A stretch of 64,000 nt of DNA from Apoda limacodes (taxonomy: Eukaryota; Arthropoda; Insecta; Lepidoptera; Limacodidae). Position 1 is the stretch's first letter. Each line of letters begins with the position of its first letter. The notes beneath the pieces are model-generated. The model had not been told where the DNA came from and ran no database searches. It saw only the letters and a program-made list of their open reading frames with translations. A program made the translations under genes and the position numbers. Location: assembly GCA_946406115.1 (NCBI GenBank), contig OX291558.1, positions 22,126,205 to 22,190,204 of the forward strand, given 5' to 3'. Positions 12,040 to 23,722 of the stretch are shown here, one piece after another.

Positions 12040-12503
12040 ATGGTTTCAAAAAAGATTTCTAGTTAATAAAATCATTTTTCAAGATTTTAGAAAACCATAG
12101 ACATATGTATTCGGCTTGGGATTATGACTAAGAAATTTCACAGTTATTATAAATAATATAAATAAATATTTTTGGACATTACACACAGCGCCGTCTGGCC
12201 CCAAAGTAAGCAAAGCTTGTGTTATGGATACCAGACAACGGATACAGATACATATATATTACTTTTTTTTGTAAATACATACATATTATACATAAATACA
12301 CCCAAATGTTTTTTTTTATCACTTAAATGTTTGTCCAATGCGGGAATCGAACCCACAAACTCTACGCAGCAGTCAGCCACACTACCAACTAGGCTGCAAG
12401 GGAGTCAATTATTGATCAGTAAATGTCAAAAACAAATGAGAAATTCGTTTGTATGAAGCCCGCTGCGAGGCGCCGCAAATCATATCCTCTTAAGTAAAAT
12501 AGT
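12040..12503 (+). repeat. Dispersed repeat X, split by a SINE
   Basis: The parts 12040-12143 and 12409-12503 match an uninterrupted copy at 47402-47603. Shared blocks are 'tattcggcttgggattatga', 'ctaagaaatttcac', 'tgatcagtaaatgtcaaaaa' and 'cccgctgcgaggcgccgc'. The class of the repeat is unknown. It has no ORF. Confidence 0.75.
12146..12407 (-). mobile_element. tRNA-derived SINE, near full length, inserted in repeat X
   Basis: On the minus strand: a tRNA-like head with A-box-like TAGTTGGTAGTGTGG and B box GGGTTCGATTCCCGC, then a body containing 'ccgttgtctggtatccat' and the 'cggcgctgtgtg' block, then an AT-rich tail (AAATATTTATTTATATTATT). Comparison with the uninterrupted paralog at 47.5 kb gives the insertion limits. 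A short possible target duplication, TTATT, lies at 12144-12148 and 12409-12413. Confidence 0.8.
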
Positions 12504-12869
12504 TTTTCGGGTCTTACCACGATACGTTTCGTTTTTTTTCGATATTCCGAATTCCAGAAGAAATCGTATAGTGGTATCACCCAAAAAACTATTGCTACAA
12601 CTCCAGAAAAATATTAGTTTAAATATGTTTTATAAAAAAATATTTTTTTTTTTAAATATCTACGTATTAACATACGCACCCACTACATGTTATTAAAGTA
12701 AACAAAAACGCAGATACATTAAAGTCCCACTTTTAACCCGACTTCAAAAGGTTTATTGTACTATTATAGGAAAGTTAAAAGATTTCAACCCCAAAACAGA
12801 CTTCGTCTTACAAAAGCATTTATATAGCAATAAGTAAGTTCTGTAAGTTCCACGTCTAGCCAATTTTAC

Positions 12870-13004
12870 CTGGAATATCATAATCCTTATGTCCTCCATA
12901 CCTCACAAATATGAAGTACAAAGCCATTAATATTACTTGGAATACCATTAATGGAAAGTACTTGAATCTATAGAGCTTCATCATTTTGCCGTTACAACTC
13001 AGAT
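12870..13004 (-). CDS. Rh50: Rh50-type ammonium transporter, exon with first membrane helix
   Basis: This minus-strand exon is flanked by a strong acceptor (TTTTCTTTCAG) and the donor CCAG|GTAAAA. It reads LSCNGKMMKLYRFKYF, then PLMVFQVILMALYFIFVRYG, then GHKDYDIP. The hydrophobic run ending FVRY is the N-terminal first helix of Rh glycoproteins. A start is possible at ATG 12984-12982, in good context (GGCAAAATGATG). The frame stays open to the acceptor, so a further upstream coding exon is allowed and may be the one at 63790-63820. Its last base G plus GT from the exon at 1003-1194 completes a Gly codon, giving [15 protein letters not shown] across the junction. The match to insect Rh proteins was recognised by eye, not searched. 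Confidence 0.85.
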
Positions 13005-13554
13005 CTGAAAGAAAACAGTAATATTTTTATAAAATAAAACTACAATAACACAAAGTCAACTTATGCACTCCTAGTACATAAATCTTCACATAATTATTGA
13101 AAAAAATAACATACACAGGTATATTGTCTTAGCCGTAATATGCCTTACATTAGGGGCCCAAGCTAGTCCTAAGAGAAAGTTACGGCCATCGTGCTGCTGG
13201 CCTAGTAAAAATAAAACACTGAAAGGCTCAAAAATTGTGCCACTAGGCAGTTACATATTCAGGTACTAACCACACCTGGCGTTACTTAACTTTACATATC
13301 GCTTAGGATATATTAATGGACCTGAGCCAGGGCACTCATAGTAGTATATAAAACATAAAAAACAGGGAAATAAATAGAAGTAATCTATCTTAGCAAAGAC
13401 ATCAATTGTCCAACTTTCAAGTCAGGTAGATCACATCGAAAAAAATATACATCGTTGTCATAACTTTGGCTTGATTGTAAATAATGCGTAACTGCTATGT
13501 TTGTAGAACCAAATTGATAATAAAAGCACAACTGTATTTAATAGGCAGGTCATT

Positions 13555-13642
13555 GATGAGGTTGTCGTCCGAAGACATGTGCGTTTATTGATCTGATTGA
13601 TTCCGTTCGATCAATCAACGCACATATTTTCATCACCTCATG
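13555..13642. other. 88-nt imperfect hairpin
   Basis: GTGCGTTTATTGATC (13579-13593) pairs with GATCAATCAACGCAC (13609-13623), one mismatch, across a 15-nt loop. After an asymmetric internal loop the stem resumes with ATGAGGT (13556-13562) against ACCTCAT (13635-13641). Size and shape resemble a microRNA precursor, but it could be a decayed MITE. Confidence 0.45.
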
Positions 13643-16600
13643 TATGAAAAGCAGATGAGAATTTTATAATGAAAAAAAATAACTAAAATGAAAAAAATAA
13701 ATGGCTAAAGACCTTAGAGAGATCTTACTTATTTCTTTCTCTTCATCATTTATCTACCCGTTGGTTGTCTAAAAGTATGTATTGTACTTCCTATTTTATC
13801 TGTTATAATATATGTAAACCGGACTCAGAATCTGTTTGCAATTCGTGTAAACAAAAATAACCTTGACAGGCGTCTTTCGCTTTATTAGTCTATGCAACAT
13901 GTACATAAATACGTATAATATTTCTCATTGTAAATTTGAAATTTTCAACAAACTTCATGGCGGATGGCCTTTTACTTTAAACCCCGATTGTATTGAATCT
14001 TTGTTAGAAAAATAACCTTAGATACAAGTAACTTCAGCAACCGTATTGCTTTGTAATGAAGTTCACACATCATTTAATCTTCAATTCTTCAATGCTGATT
14101 TAATTCAACCGTTTTGATAGTACAAGACCAAAAGGCCATAAAGTTTGCATGCACTGTATCATATGACATTACCGCACATGTTTTTTTACTGAAAAAACAA
14201 TAATAAATATAGATTGAGAGATTTAAGGTTTGTTTTAGAGTTCAGATAAGCTTGCGAAGATATTGACATACCCACCGGTGTTTTTCTATATTCGAACCCT
14301 AAAAATAAGAAAATTGCAAACTAAACACAATACCGTATTTGGTACAGTAACAGAGAATCAGGAACTAACAAAAAGTTACGTCACAAGTCTGTACTGCCAG
14401 TGAATTGTAAAATAGAGAACTCTAATAGTTCTTTATAAGAACTAACGAACTTCTTTATGAGTATTTTCTTTATAAGATGTATTATGGACTAGGATCGCAT
14501 AACATGTATATGTACATGTCTTACATTACGGCTTTCAAAGGTCTGCGCCTTAAATTTTAGACTAAAAAAAGATATCTTGGCTTTCTACATTCTTGAATTA
14601 GTAAGTTAATTTATTTGTTTTAAGATATCTGTTTAAACATCGCTTTAAAAAAAATCACGGTCGAACCTCTCGTTTTTCTATTTTTAATTCATAATTCCTT
14701 ATCAATTATTAGCGGGAATATAATTTAAATAATGAAATGTTAAGTAACTATAAACCTATAAAATTACTGTAATAGAATTATTATATCTTATGTGATATAA
14801 ATGTAATTAATTATTTTTCAATTTTTAAGCCAAACTGTTTGCCTATCTATAATATATTTTTGCTGCAGAAAAATGAGCTCTATTTGAGATTAACATTGTC
14901 GGTTAACGCCCATAAAGCAAATTTATATGCGCGTTGGGGGCTCCCTTAATCCCGTATTCTAGGTATTAAAGCCGAAACCAGGGGCTAGATACAAATCCTC
15001 ATCGTAATGTATAGGGCAGCCACTTTTTACCACTTTAGTCCTGCGTGATATGTAGTAAGCCGATTGCCGATACTCATAATACAGTGTATTTGGACTAAGG
15101 ACCCTTATATGTCCCGTAGGTTAAAAGTTACGACTTCTAGAGTAATAAGTGGTAAAATAACCAGGGATAGAGTAATATACCCTCTTTGCCAGTTCCTAAC
15201 AAACTATTAAAAAGTAAGTCAAGATTGGACAGAAATATTTAGAATTTCTGTTAATGAAATAATCTTATACAATGGCAAGAAGCAGATTATTACTTACTGT
15301 AAATATGAATGAAGGTTGTAAAATGTTGCATAAAGTAATAAAAGTGAAAAATGATAACAGTACAATTTGATGTGATAATAGTTCTTGGGGATTTTCATAT
15401 GAGTTTTATTGTGTAATAACTGGTAGGTATTTACATTTTATATAGGTGAGCATACTTTTTATTTAAACGAGTACAGATTATAAGTTTATTATTTTATAAA
15501 TGGAAAAGGCAGTATAAATATGCATTTTTCTTAGGAATATATTTAATGAATAATAAACAGAAAATCAGCAAACTAGATAGGTGACCAAACAATATTTTAT
15601 TGAATAATTTTGATTAAGAAGTACCTACACTCTATAAGTAACAGCTAGATACAAGTTTTTTTTATGAGCTTGACCTGATCTTTGAGATCAGGTCAACAAC
15701 AGACGGACGACTGGTTCTGGTTGAGTGTTTGTGAGGTAAGGAACCCTAAAATCTGTAAACAATGTGACATGACTCCCGTTATTTGTAACTGTATTTTAAC
15801 TGACTCATACAAGAGCGTGAGGATAAAAATAATGTCCTCGATCTAAACATCACCCGAGCAGGAAGAATCTATTACCTAATTACGTCAAGGTTAATTTTGC
15901 CACATGGAGCAACGTACAATATAATAATAGAAAGGAGAGAGATAGATAAGATTATTATATACCTTGGTATTAAATCTTTATGTAATAATAGCTTATACCC
16001 GAACGGAACACGGCTATCGCTCAAGAATTCCCGTGGGAAATCTCAATCGGGATAAAGAGCTTTCTGTCCTTCTTCATCAATTTAGTGTCCCTCTGGATAG
16101 AATAAGCTAGGCTAAAAAAAAGCTTGTGTGGGATTTGAGACACCTAAATTTTTTTTTTTTATTTTTACTCTGTCCATTAAAAAGTTAAAAATCCTATTTG
16201 TTTACTTCTAGCATTATTTTATTGTCTTGAATTTGGAACATTTGTATTGTTGAAGTTATGCCTAAGCAAAAATTGATAAAGAAAAAGCTGCCTAAAGTTT
16301 AAGAGCTAAAATTCAAATTAAAAATTATTAAGGTATACCGCGATTAAAAATAATGTAAAAGTGATAAAAAAAAATCGAAGCACAAAACAAACTCTTTCTT
16401 GACGGATTTTTGCTAACATATACTCAGAACAAACGAAAACCATACTGACTTAAATAAAATTACTAAAATATCCAAATACTTTTTACAAGTTTCGAGAAAA
16501 GATATGTAAATAAAACATTAAAATTCAGAATATCTCTTCTCACAGAAAGCTCTCAATTTGAATTTATTCACAGATCGGTAGAAATCGCAAATTTAATTTT

Positions 16601-18629
16601 CAGTTCCGATAATTTGAGTTGTAGTCCGGGGACTTTCATTATGCAATTGAATGCACGCCACTCAATAAAAATTCAAATAGCCTGGCTGCTTTTTAACTTT
16701 TATATTGTCTTCGCGAAGCTTTGAATAGCTCTACTTTGAATATCTCATGAAACTAAAAGAGTAAAAATATTGCCAGTAGGACTCAACATAAATATTTTAA
16801 ATATTTAACGTTTTGAATTCATATTTTTATGCACCTTTCTGCATATTAAGTTTAAATTATTCTTACTGTACCTTATAGAGACTATTTAGTAAGCTTTCTC
16901 AAGGCGAAGTTATCCTGGTTTTGGACTTTTTCGAACATCCTTTTAGCTATAAATATAGAATATTAACACCTAAAAACCAATTAACTTAGAAACTGACCAA
17001 GCCCTAAGCACGATGAGAATAATTTTGTTCGATGGAAAAAAATCCCAAAGATGAGATTAACTTCGGTTTTAGAACAGGCATTATAAATTGTTTATATACC
17101 ATAACTATAAAACAAATTTACTAACAAAAAGGATTTTTAATATAATATATATAATCGACTAAGACAGATACTTAATTTTCTTTCTATATTTCCCATAGCA
17201 ATCAATAAACTGCAAAATTTTTATAAAATCTGTGGTGCCCGGCCATTTTATCTCGGGGTCACGGCCGTACTGTCACTGTCGTACGCAATGTTAATGTACC
17301 ACGTTATTTGGCGGTAACATTATTAATCTTTTCACTCAAGATAACCTCGCCTTAAGTTATCTTGCTTCTATTTTCATGTTGTTACTACTTCACTTTGAAT
17401 ATCGCATGAAGCTAAAGAATAAAAACTTAGCTAGTAGGAAAAAAAAGTAATGATAAATGTTATGAATTTTGTTTTCATATTTGTTATGCAACTTACTAAA
17501 TATTAAATTAAACAAAAACTTACTCTACTAAATATGTTTAGAATTTTGATTTCATATTTGTTATGCAACTTTCTTAATATGAAATAAAATAAAAACTTAC
17601 ACTTAATAATGAAAATAAATTTGGTAAGCTCTAATTTTCTTTTCAATATTCCTCACTTCTTAAACAACTTTTGCAAACTATTATTAATTTCCGGAAGCAC
17701 TTTGAATCAGCTTAGACAAATTAATCCTTTATAATTCAAATATAAATAAATATAAAGCTAAATTAAAAATACATACATATTATAATAGATCCAGTCTATT
17801 TCTGATGTATGCCTAAATTCTTTAGGTCACTTAACTCCCGCGCCAGTTCACAACCAGCTGCCAGGCCCCCACGCAGTCAAATAACGACATATCATTCTGG
17901 TGTCCCGCTCTAATGTTATGTAAATAGTAGAATCAGATAGCTCATGTCAGTGGGGTTAAACGTCATTGCAGGGAAGCCACGCTACTTAGCGCCTTGTTAT
18001 CGAACGCCCTTGCTCTTTAGAAATTTATTGACGTACAGTTCTGCTTAAAAATATTTGTTTACATTCAGTCAATTGCAATTGAAATGACTGTTATTGATCA
18101 CAATAAATATTCTTCTACGTCTACGTCACGGTTTTTTTTAAATGTGATATTTGCGGTGTAAGATTTTGGTACGATAGGATTAAACAATTACTGTCTAAGT
18201 AGCTTCATAATATGTTAATATTACTTTAATGACCATTACTTTACGTTAAAAAAAATATTAAATATGTAGGTATATGTTAATTATTAAAATGTTTAGTATT
18301 AGGGGATACATTACGTCATTACGTACGCTCAATTTAAACATAGGAGAAAGGAAAAACTGTTGATACTTCTTACTGAAGAACATCCACCAATGATGACCCT
18401 CGTTTGGGACGCCCTGTGACATAGTTACCGAAGCTATCGAAAAATTCGTGTTTTATCAGATTTTCATGTCACTGTACGTTGAAGAAACAAAGTTTTTGCA
18501 TAACATTTTACATAAACGCTTGTGGTTGAAAGAAAACAGTGGAAGTTAGCACTCCAAACCTAAAACCCCGAAAGTATCAGCAAATTATATAGGTACTGGA
18601 TCTTACCGATTCAAAAAACAAATCAGTGA
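13643..18629. other. AT-rich sequence, no gene seen
   Basis: No coding or clear transposon signal was recognised. Weakly similar blocks occur near 16730-16880, 17390-17530 and 17525-17600 ('actttgaatatc.catgaa', 'tttcatatttgttatgcaac'), suggesting an old degenerate duplication. A GC-richer patch (17230-17330, 'cccggccattttatctcggg') has no ORF. Confidence 0.5.
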
Positions 18630-18783
18630 CCTTATTAAGAATAGCTCGAGCTATTCGTACTCCGGAATTCGAGAGAAAAATGTATGCGAGTACATTCACG
18701 GGTTTTGAGAGGCAAGTCAGACTTCCTCATTTTTTAATCTCGAATTCCAGAGTCCGAATAGAACGAGAGTGTTCCGAATAAGG
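18630..18783. mobile_element. 154-bp foldback/MITE-like element
   Basis: The two ends are inverted copies. CTATTCGTACTCCGGAATTC plus GAGA on the left pairs with the right arm (TCTCGAATTCCAGAGTCCGA plus ATAG) at 22 of 24 positions, and the outermost CCTTATT pairs with AATAAGG. The left arm also contains a perfect 18-bp palindrome, GAATAGCTCGAGCTATTC (18639-18656). There is no coding capacity. Confidence 0.6.
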
Positions 18784-19551
18784 CCCCAGGTTGAATATTT
18801 TCCAACGCCTCCGCCGCGTTCTGTGGCGCAGTTGCAATAAGATCCTAACTTTGTTTTATTGGTTTATAAACAAACATAAAACGTGCAACATTAGTGTCAT
18901 GAAACGAAAAGTCAATCATCCTCAAATCCTAAGAAATTCAAGGTGAGTGCTCTCGCCGCGCAGCTAAGATCTTGGGGTCCTTTTCTGGAATAGTATTAAT
19001 CGAGTGCTATAATTGAGTTTCTATAGTAACCAGAACTAGCCCCAAGTAATTTTCAATTTTTTGCAAAATATTTTATTTAAATTCCAAAAAATTAGAAAAT
19101 ACTCAAGAAGTCGTAAGAAAAGATAAAGCAAAAGTCAAATTTTTAAGTACTCAGGACGAAAAATTTTTTGAGAAGGAAATTTCAAGCTTAGAAAAGAATG
19201 TACTCCGAGTGTGTTACAAAAATTGATGACTATGTCGATAAATAAAATAACATTTATTAAACTTACCGGTTATTATAATTTACTTATTCGAATATACCTA
19301 GTATACATACTTTAATCGTTAAATTACAAATGTCAATCGAGTAAGCACGAATGGGATATTCTGGTAATATTACGTAGAACTTCGTGCTTAACCACTCAAA
19401 GGTTGTGTTTTCATTACGAATACGTATTCGTCAATATACTCATTTACACTAAATTAATTTAGGTGTTTGAAATATTACCATTTTGTTGCGAGTTTGCTAA
19501 TACAGAACTAAAATGTATCTTGTTAAAGGTTTTTTTGCAGCTTTAATAATC

Positions 19552-19599
19552 TTAAAAAGTTAGCTAAATAATACATAATTATTAAGCTAACTTTTTTAA
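19552..19599. other. Stem-loop, 14-bp stem
   Basis: TTAAAAAGTTAGCT (19552-19565) pairs with AGCTAACTTTTTTAA (19585-19599) with one bulged base, around an AT-only loop. It could be a tiny MITE remnant. Confidence 0.5.
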
Positions 19600-19634
19600 T
19601 AACCTTATTTTCTGAAAAAAAAAACCTCGAAGTC

Positions 19635-19815
19635 CTTATCCTCACCAGCAAACTGCAGTCTTATGCTGGAGATAGGCCTCTTCCAAGTTAAGCAGCGGTC
19701 CTGCGCCTACGCATCAAATCGCTCTCAGCAATTTTGCGTGTATCGACGCGCCATCTGACTGGGAAGCGACCAACACTACGTTTGCCAAGACGGGGTCTCC
19801 ATTCAAAAACAAGTC
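19635..19815 (-). mobile_element. RTE-like LINE endonuclease/RT C-terminal fragment
   Basis: The minus strand encodes FEWRPRLGKRSVGRFPVRWR followed by VDTRKIAESDLMRRRR. This resembles the 'W-RPR-GKRSVGRPP-RW-DDI-KIAG--WM' tail commonly found at the C-terminus of RTE-type retrotransposon polyproteins in insects. Only this tail is present and nothing upstream was found. Confidence 0.65.
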
Positions 19816-19830
19816 TACACAAGCTAATAA

Positions 19831-20160
19831 TCCGTACTAATATAAATTCGAAAGTAACTTTGCCTGTCTGTCTGTCCGTTACCTCTTCACGCTTAAACCA
19901 CGTACGGATAAAGATGAAATTTGGCATGGAGTAGTTTCCGGGAAGGGACATAGGCTACTTGAAAACGTCAAGTGGGATTCAATTATTTTTCTACGTATAT
20001 TTCTTCTGTACGTGTGTTTGTCACCTTACTCCTCCTAAACGGCTGGAATAATTTGGATAAAATTTTGTCTGAATATTTCAATAGGTTCCTAGATGGTTTA
20101 AAAACACAATTAGACCCAGTAGGTGGCGTAACAGTCGGTGTGTCACTGATATTCTCCTAA
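19831..20160 (+). repeat. Helitron-like repeat with TC 5' end
   Basis: It starts A|TCCGTACTAATATAAATTCG, followed by 'tgcctgtctgtctgtccgtt' and 'gatgaaatttggcatggag', matching the 5' layout of Lepidopteran Helitron-like elements. No CTAG 3' end follows. Confidence 0.45.
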
Positions 20161-20285
20161 ACGCAGGGATTATTTTAATTTTAGTTTTTGTGTACGTTCG
20201 AGTGGATCTCTGCAAGGTTTGAATTAAAAAACGGACCCGGTAGGTGGCGCTGCATTCGGTGTTTCACTGATCTTCTCCTAAACGA
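20117..20285 (+). repeat. Imperfect direct repeat, ~122-bp spacing
   Basis: A block 'gacccggtaggtggcgctgc' plus 'attcggtgtttcactgatct' and 'tctcctaaacg' occurs twice (near 20113 and 20236) with mismatches. It is probably internal structure of the adjoining repeat. Confidence 0.5.
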
Positions 20286-20460
20286 CAAAGATTGAATGTA
20301 CGACAATGATTTCAACAGTCGCTGTATTGAAAGCGACTCCATTATTATCATATCCCACAACTTTAATAATTGTGAAAGTGACTTGGACACCACACATCAC
20401 ATATAAGTACAATGTAAAAAACGCATCGAAAAGTTTAGCTTAAAATCAATAGGATTTAAA

Positions 20461-21109
20461 GAAAGGCTTCCCGGCAATGCATCCACCATAGAAGATCCAC
20501 CATCCGAAAACCTTTATAAGAGAGGTAGGGCACTGCAAGTACTCGCTCGAATAAGCTGCCTGAACAAATAAAGCGGGGCATAGCGAGTACTTGCTCGAAT
20601 GAGCGGCCCGAACTGGGGAAGTACCTCCACCTTACAGAAAACCGCGGCCACAATAACACTAACATTGAGTATTGTTGTGTTCCTGGCGGTGAGTAAGGTT
20701 GCCAGAGCTCTCTTTGAGGATTCGCTGCGCGGCCAGCGCGGGACAGGCGGTGCTTGTTGCTGTCATTGCTCGGCGTGCTGGTCCGGCGGTCAGGGAAACC
20801 TGATGAAACGGCTGAAAGGTGGCCGCCCGCAAACTGAACGGGTTCCCGAACCCAGGGATCACTTAATCTCCGCCCTGGGAGGCTGACCCGCCAGCCTGTG
20901 TAAAGTCTCTGAAGTGGTAGTCGTTCCGGAGAAGGAAACCGGAGCGGACCCAGCTACTACAACAGAGGGGGATCAGAGGCCCTTCCGCCCACCGTGCCAG
21001 CAACCGTATCATCTGTGTTGAGCTTGGGCAGTCTAAGAACCGCACCTTTTGTCTTCTAAGCTGTCTGTGCAGTGAATCCTCATCTTTAGTCTAAGTACCT
21101 TCATATGAA
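20461..21109 (+). mobile_element. LINE family 1, 5' leader of copy A
   Basis: From 20518 (aagagaggtagggcactgca) this matches the leader of the near-complete copy at 51152-51757. Copy A may extend further left (to ~20461), because 'ccaccatagaagatccacca' looks like element sequence, but copy D lacks it. The leader is GC-rich and carries a potential ORF starting MSGPNWGSTSTLQKTAATIT whose second half differs in frame between copies, so it is probably not a conserved protein. Confidence 0.7.
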
Positions 21110-23722
21110 ATGGCCAGAAATAGAAAAAGGAAAAAAGTTTTTACAGCGGCTACTCCATCCAAATATAATGTGAATTTTTGCAATATCAGGGGTATTCACG
21201 CAAATCTTAACACAGTCCAGCACCTTCTCGAGACTGTGCAGCCGACCATTCTTTTTCTAACGGAGACGCAGATATCCTGCCCGGCTGACACATCATACCT
21301 TCATTATTCTGGCCACAAATTTGAGCACAACTTTTTGAGTCGTGCCGGTGTATGTATGTTCGTCCGGGGAATATCTGCTATCGCCGCCTTCATAGCCTTG
21401 AAGACAGGGACCTGTCAATATTGTGGGTGCGCGTAGATCACGGCGGCCACACTCGTATCTATGCGTGCCTATACAGGTCTCATAGCGGTGAAACGGACGT
21501 AACTCGACTCTTCACGCACCTGAGTTTGACGTCTGATAAAGTTCTAGAGCAATATCCCACAGCAGAACTAGTTATTTTGGGAGACTTTAACGCCCACCAT
21601 CGGGAGTGGCTCATTTCTCGAACCAATAACTATGCAGAGATATCTGCTCATGAATTTGCTCTGACCTATGGATTCTCTCAGCTGGTACTTTCTCCAACGA
21701 GAATACCAGATATAGAGGACCAAACGAGCTCCTTACTGGACCTTCTGCTGACTACACGTCCAGGCGGATACTCCGTCTCAGTGGATGCGCCTCTTGGCTC
21801 CTTGGACCACTGCCTCGTTTGGACTCAAATGTCATGCACAGAACCCGATCCTTGTGGGCCAACTAATTGGCGTCGTGTGTGGCACTATAAATAGGCAGAC
21901 TGGAATGGATTGCGAGAATTTTATGCATCGTACCCGTGGAGGCAGCTCAGCTTTAGCTCAGATGATCCTGACGTCTGCGCAGTCGCAGTCACTGAGACAA
22001 TCCTCGCTGGTATGGAATGTTTCATTCCTGACCTGCGAGTAGCTGCCGGCGTCAAAAAACGACCGTGGTTTAACAGGTCTTGCAGAGGAGCTACTTGCGA
22101 GCTATCCTTCTCGGAGTCATACTTTCTGGTCGCTTGCTAAAGCTGCCGAGGGGAACTTCTGCCAGTCGTCGTTACCGCCACTGCGAAAGACCGATGGTGA
22201 CTTTTCCCATGATGCAAAAGAGAAAGCCAATCTATTGGGCAGTCTCTTTGCCTCCAACTCAAATATTAACGACGAAGGCGCTGTACCACCTACTTCACCG
22301 TGGTGCGGTAAGACCATACCGGAAATCTCTATAACACAGCGAGAGGTCCGGCGGGCTTTGTTTTCCCTAAACGTTCATAAGTCGAGCGAGCCCGACGGTA
22401 TCCCAGCAGTGCTGCTTATGCAGTGTGCTCCTATGTTATGTCCTGTACTCACGCGCCTCTTCAGGCTTTCCTACCATACTAGGCAATTTCCGTCCTCATA
22501 GAAGACTGCGAATGTGCACCTGGTGCCCAAAAAGGGCGATAGATCATATCTATCGAATTACAGGCCTATCGCTGTTACCTCTCTACTCTCCAAGGTGATG
22601 GAGCGTGTGCTCAACTCACAGCTTTTGAGATACCTAGAAAAACACGACCTAATCAGCGACCGTCAATATGGCGTTCGCCACGGTCGCTCGACTGGTGACC
22701 TTCTAGTGTACTCACACACCGGTGGGCACTAGCCATTGAAAGTTAGGGCGAGGCAATAGCATGTAGCCTAGACATAGCGAAGGCGTTCGATCGGGTCTGG
22801 CACCGGGGTCTTCTATCGAAGTTGCCATCTTATGGAGTGCCCGAGGGTTTGTGCAAATGGGTGGCTAGCTTTTTGTCCGGCAGACGCATACGAGCCGTAG
22901 TTGACGGTAGTTGCTCTGATAGCATGGAAATTAATGCTGGTGTCCCGCAAGGCTCTGTGCTGTCTCCTACGCTGTTTGTACTGCACATCAATGATATGTT
23001 GGACATCAACAACATACATTGCTATGCAGATGACAGTAGTGGAGACGCTTATTACACGGGCCGTGCAAGCATCCCTCGTTGCGTTGTGGAGGAAAAACTT
23101 GAAGAACTTGTGTCTCAAATCGAGATCGGTCTGTCCAATGTCTCTGACTGGGGAAGAGAAAACTTGGTCCGATTCAACCCTTCAAAGACACAAGTCTGCG
23201 CGTTCACCGCTAAGAAAACTCCATTCACTGTGGTCCCACAATTTCAGAACACTCCCCTCTCCATCTCCAAGAGCATTGGGATCCTTGGTTTTGACATCTC
23301 CAGCGATGTTCACTTCCGAGATCATTTGCTAGACAAGGGAAAGCTGGCAATCAAGAATTTGGCGTACTCAACAGAGCGAAGGAGTACTTCACGTCGGGGC
23401 AAAGGTTGCTGCTTTACAAGTCACAAGTTCGCCCCCATATTGAGTACACTGCAATCTTTGGGCGGGTGCAGCCCTTGGCCCTTTTGACTCGGTTCAACGA
23501 CTTGCTGTGAGAATTGTCGACGATCCCAAACTCAATTGCCCGATCGAACCCTTAAGTCTGAGGAGAGACTTTGCCTTCCTGTGAGTGTTCTACCGCTTGT
23601 GCAATGGGTTGTGTTCTGAGGAATTGTTCGAAATGTTGCCCACGGCTACTTTCTACCATCGCACCGCTCGCCATCGGCAGGGAATTCATTCTCACGCCGA
23701 AATGGTCGCATACAGAGCGGTG
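21110..23722 (+). pseudogene. LINE family 1 endonuclease/reverse transcriptase ORF, degraded copy A
   Basis: This decayed copy of the retrotransposon protein starts MARNRKRKKVFTAATPSKYN. Endonuclease motifs remain (TETQ, LGDFNAHH), as do RT motifs (YRPIAVTSLLSKVMER, DIAKAFDRVW, GVPQG, YADD). The frame is lost repeatedly: a frameshift near 21360, TAG at 21892-21894, a ~165-bp deletion at ~22095 relative to copy D, TAG at 22499-22501, a 1-bp loss near 22710 and shifts after 23330. Homology stops at ~23722, well before the normal 3' end, so the terminus was lost after insertion. It is not functional. Confidence 0.9.

Larger units (their letters stand above)
1195..12869 (-). other. Rh50: Inferred Rh50 intron, 11.7 kb, repeat-filled
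   Basis: This is the interval between the donor of the 12870-13004 exon (GTAAAA) and the acceptor of the 1003-1194 exon. It holds the repeats listed separately. The stretches 1400-2390, 2950-3550, 4800-5225, 6215-7770, 8875-9905, 10195-11080, 11240-12040 and 12505-12869 are AT-rich, with no ORF or motif that I recognise. Confidence 0.7.

Noticed and set aside
15990..16135. Helitron-like copy
   Set aside because: Only faint similarity ('aattcccgtgggaaatctca', 'cgggataaagagc') and no termini, so it was not called.
20599..20886. ORF of 95 codons as a LINE ORF1 product
   Set aside because: The frame diverges from copy D after ~37 residues because of an indel, and no nucleic-acid-binding motif is seen.
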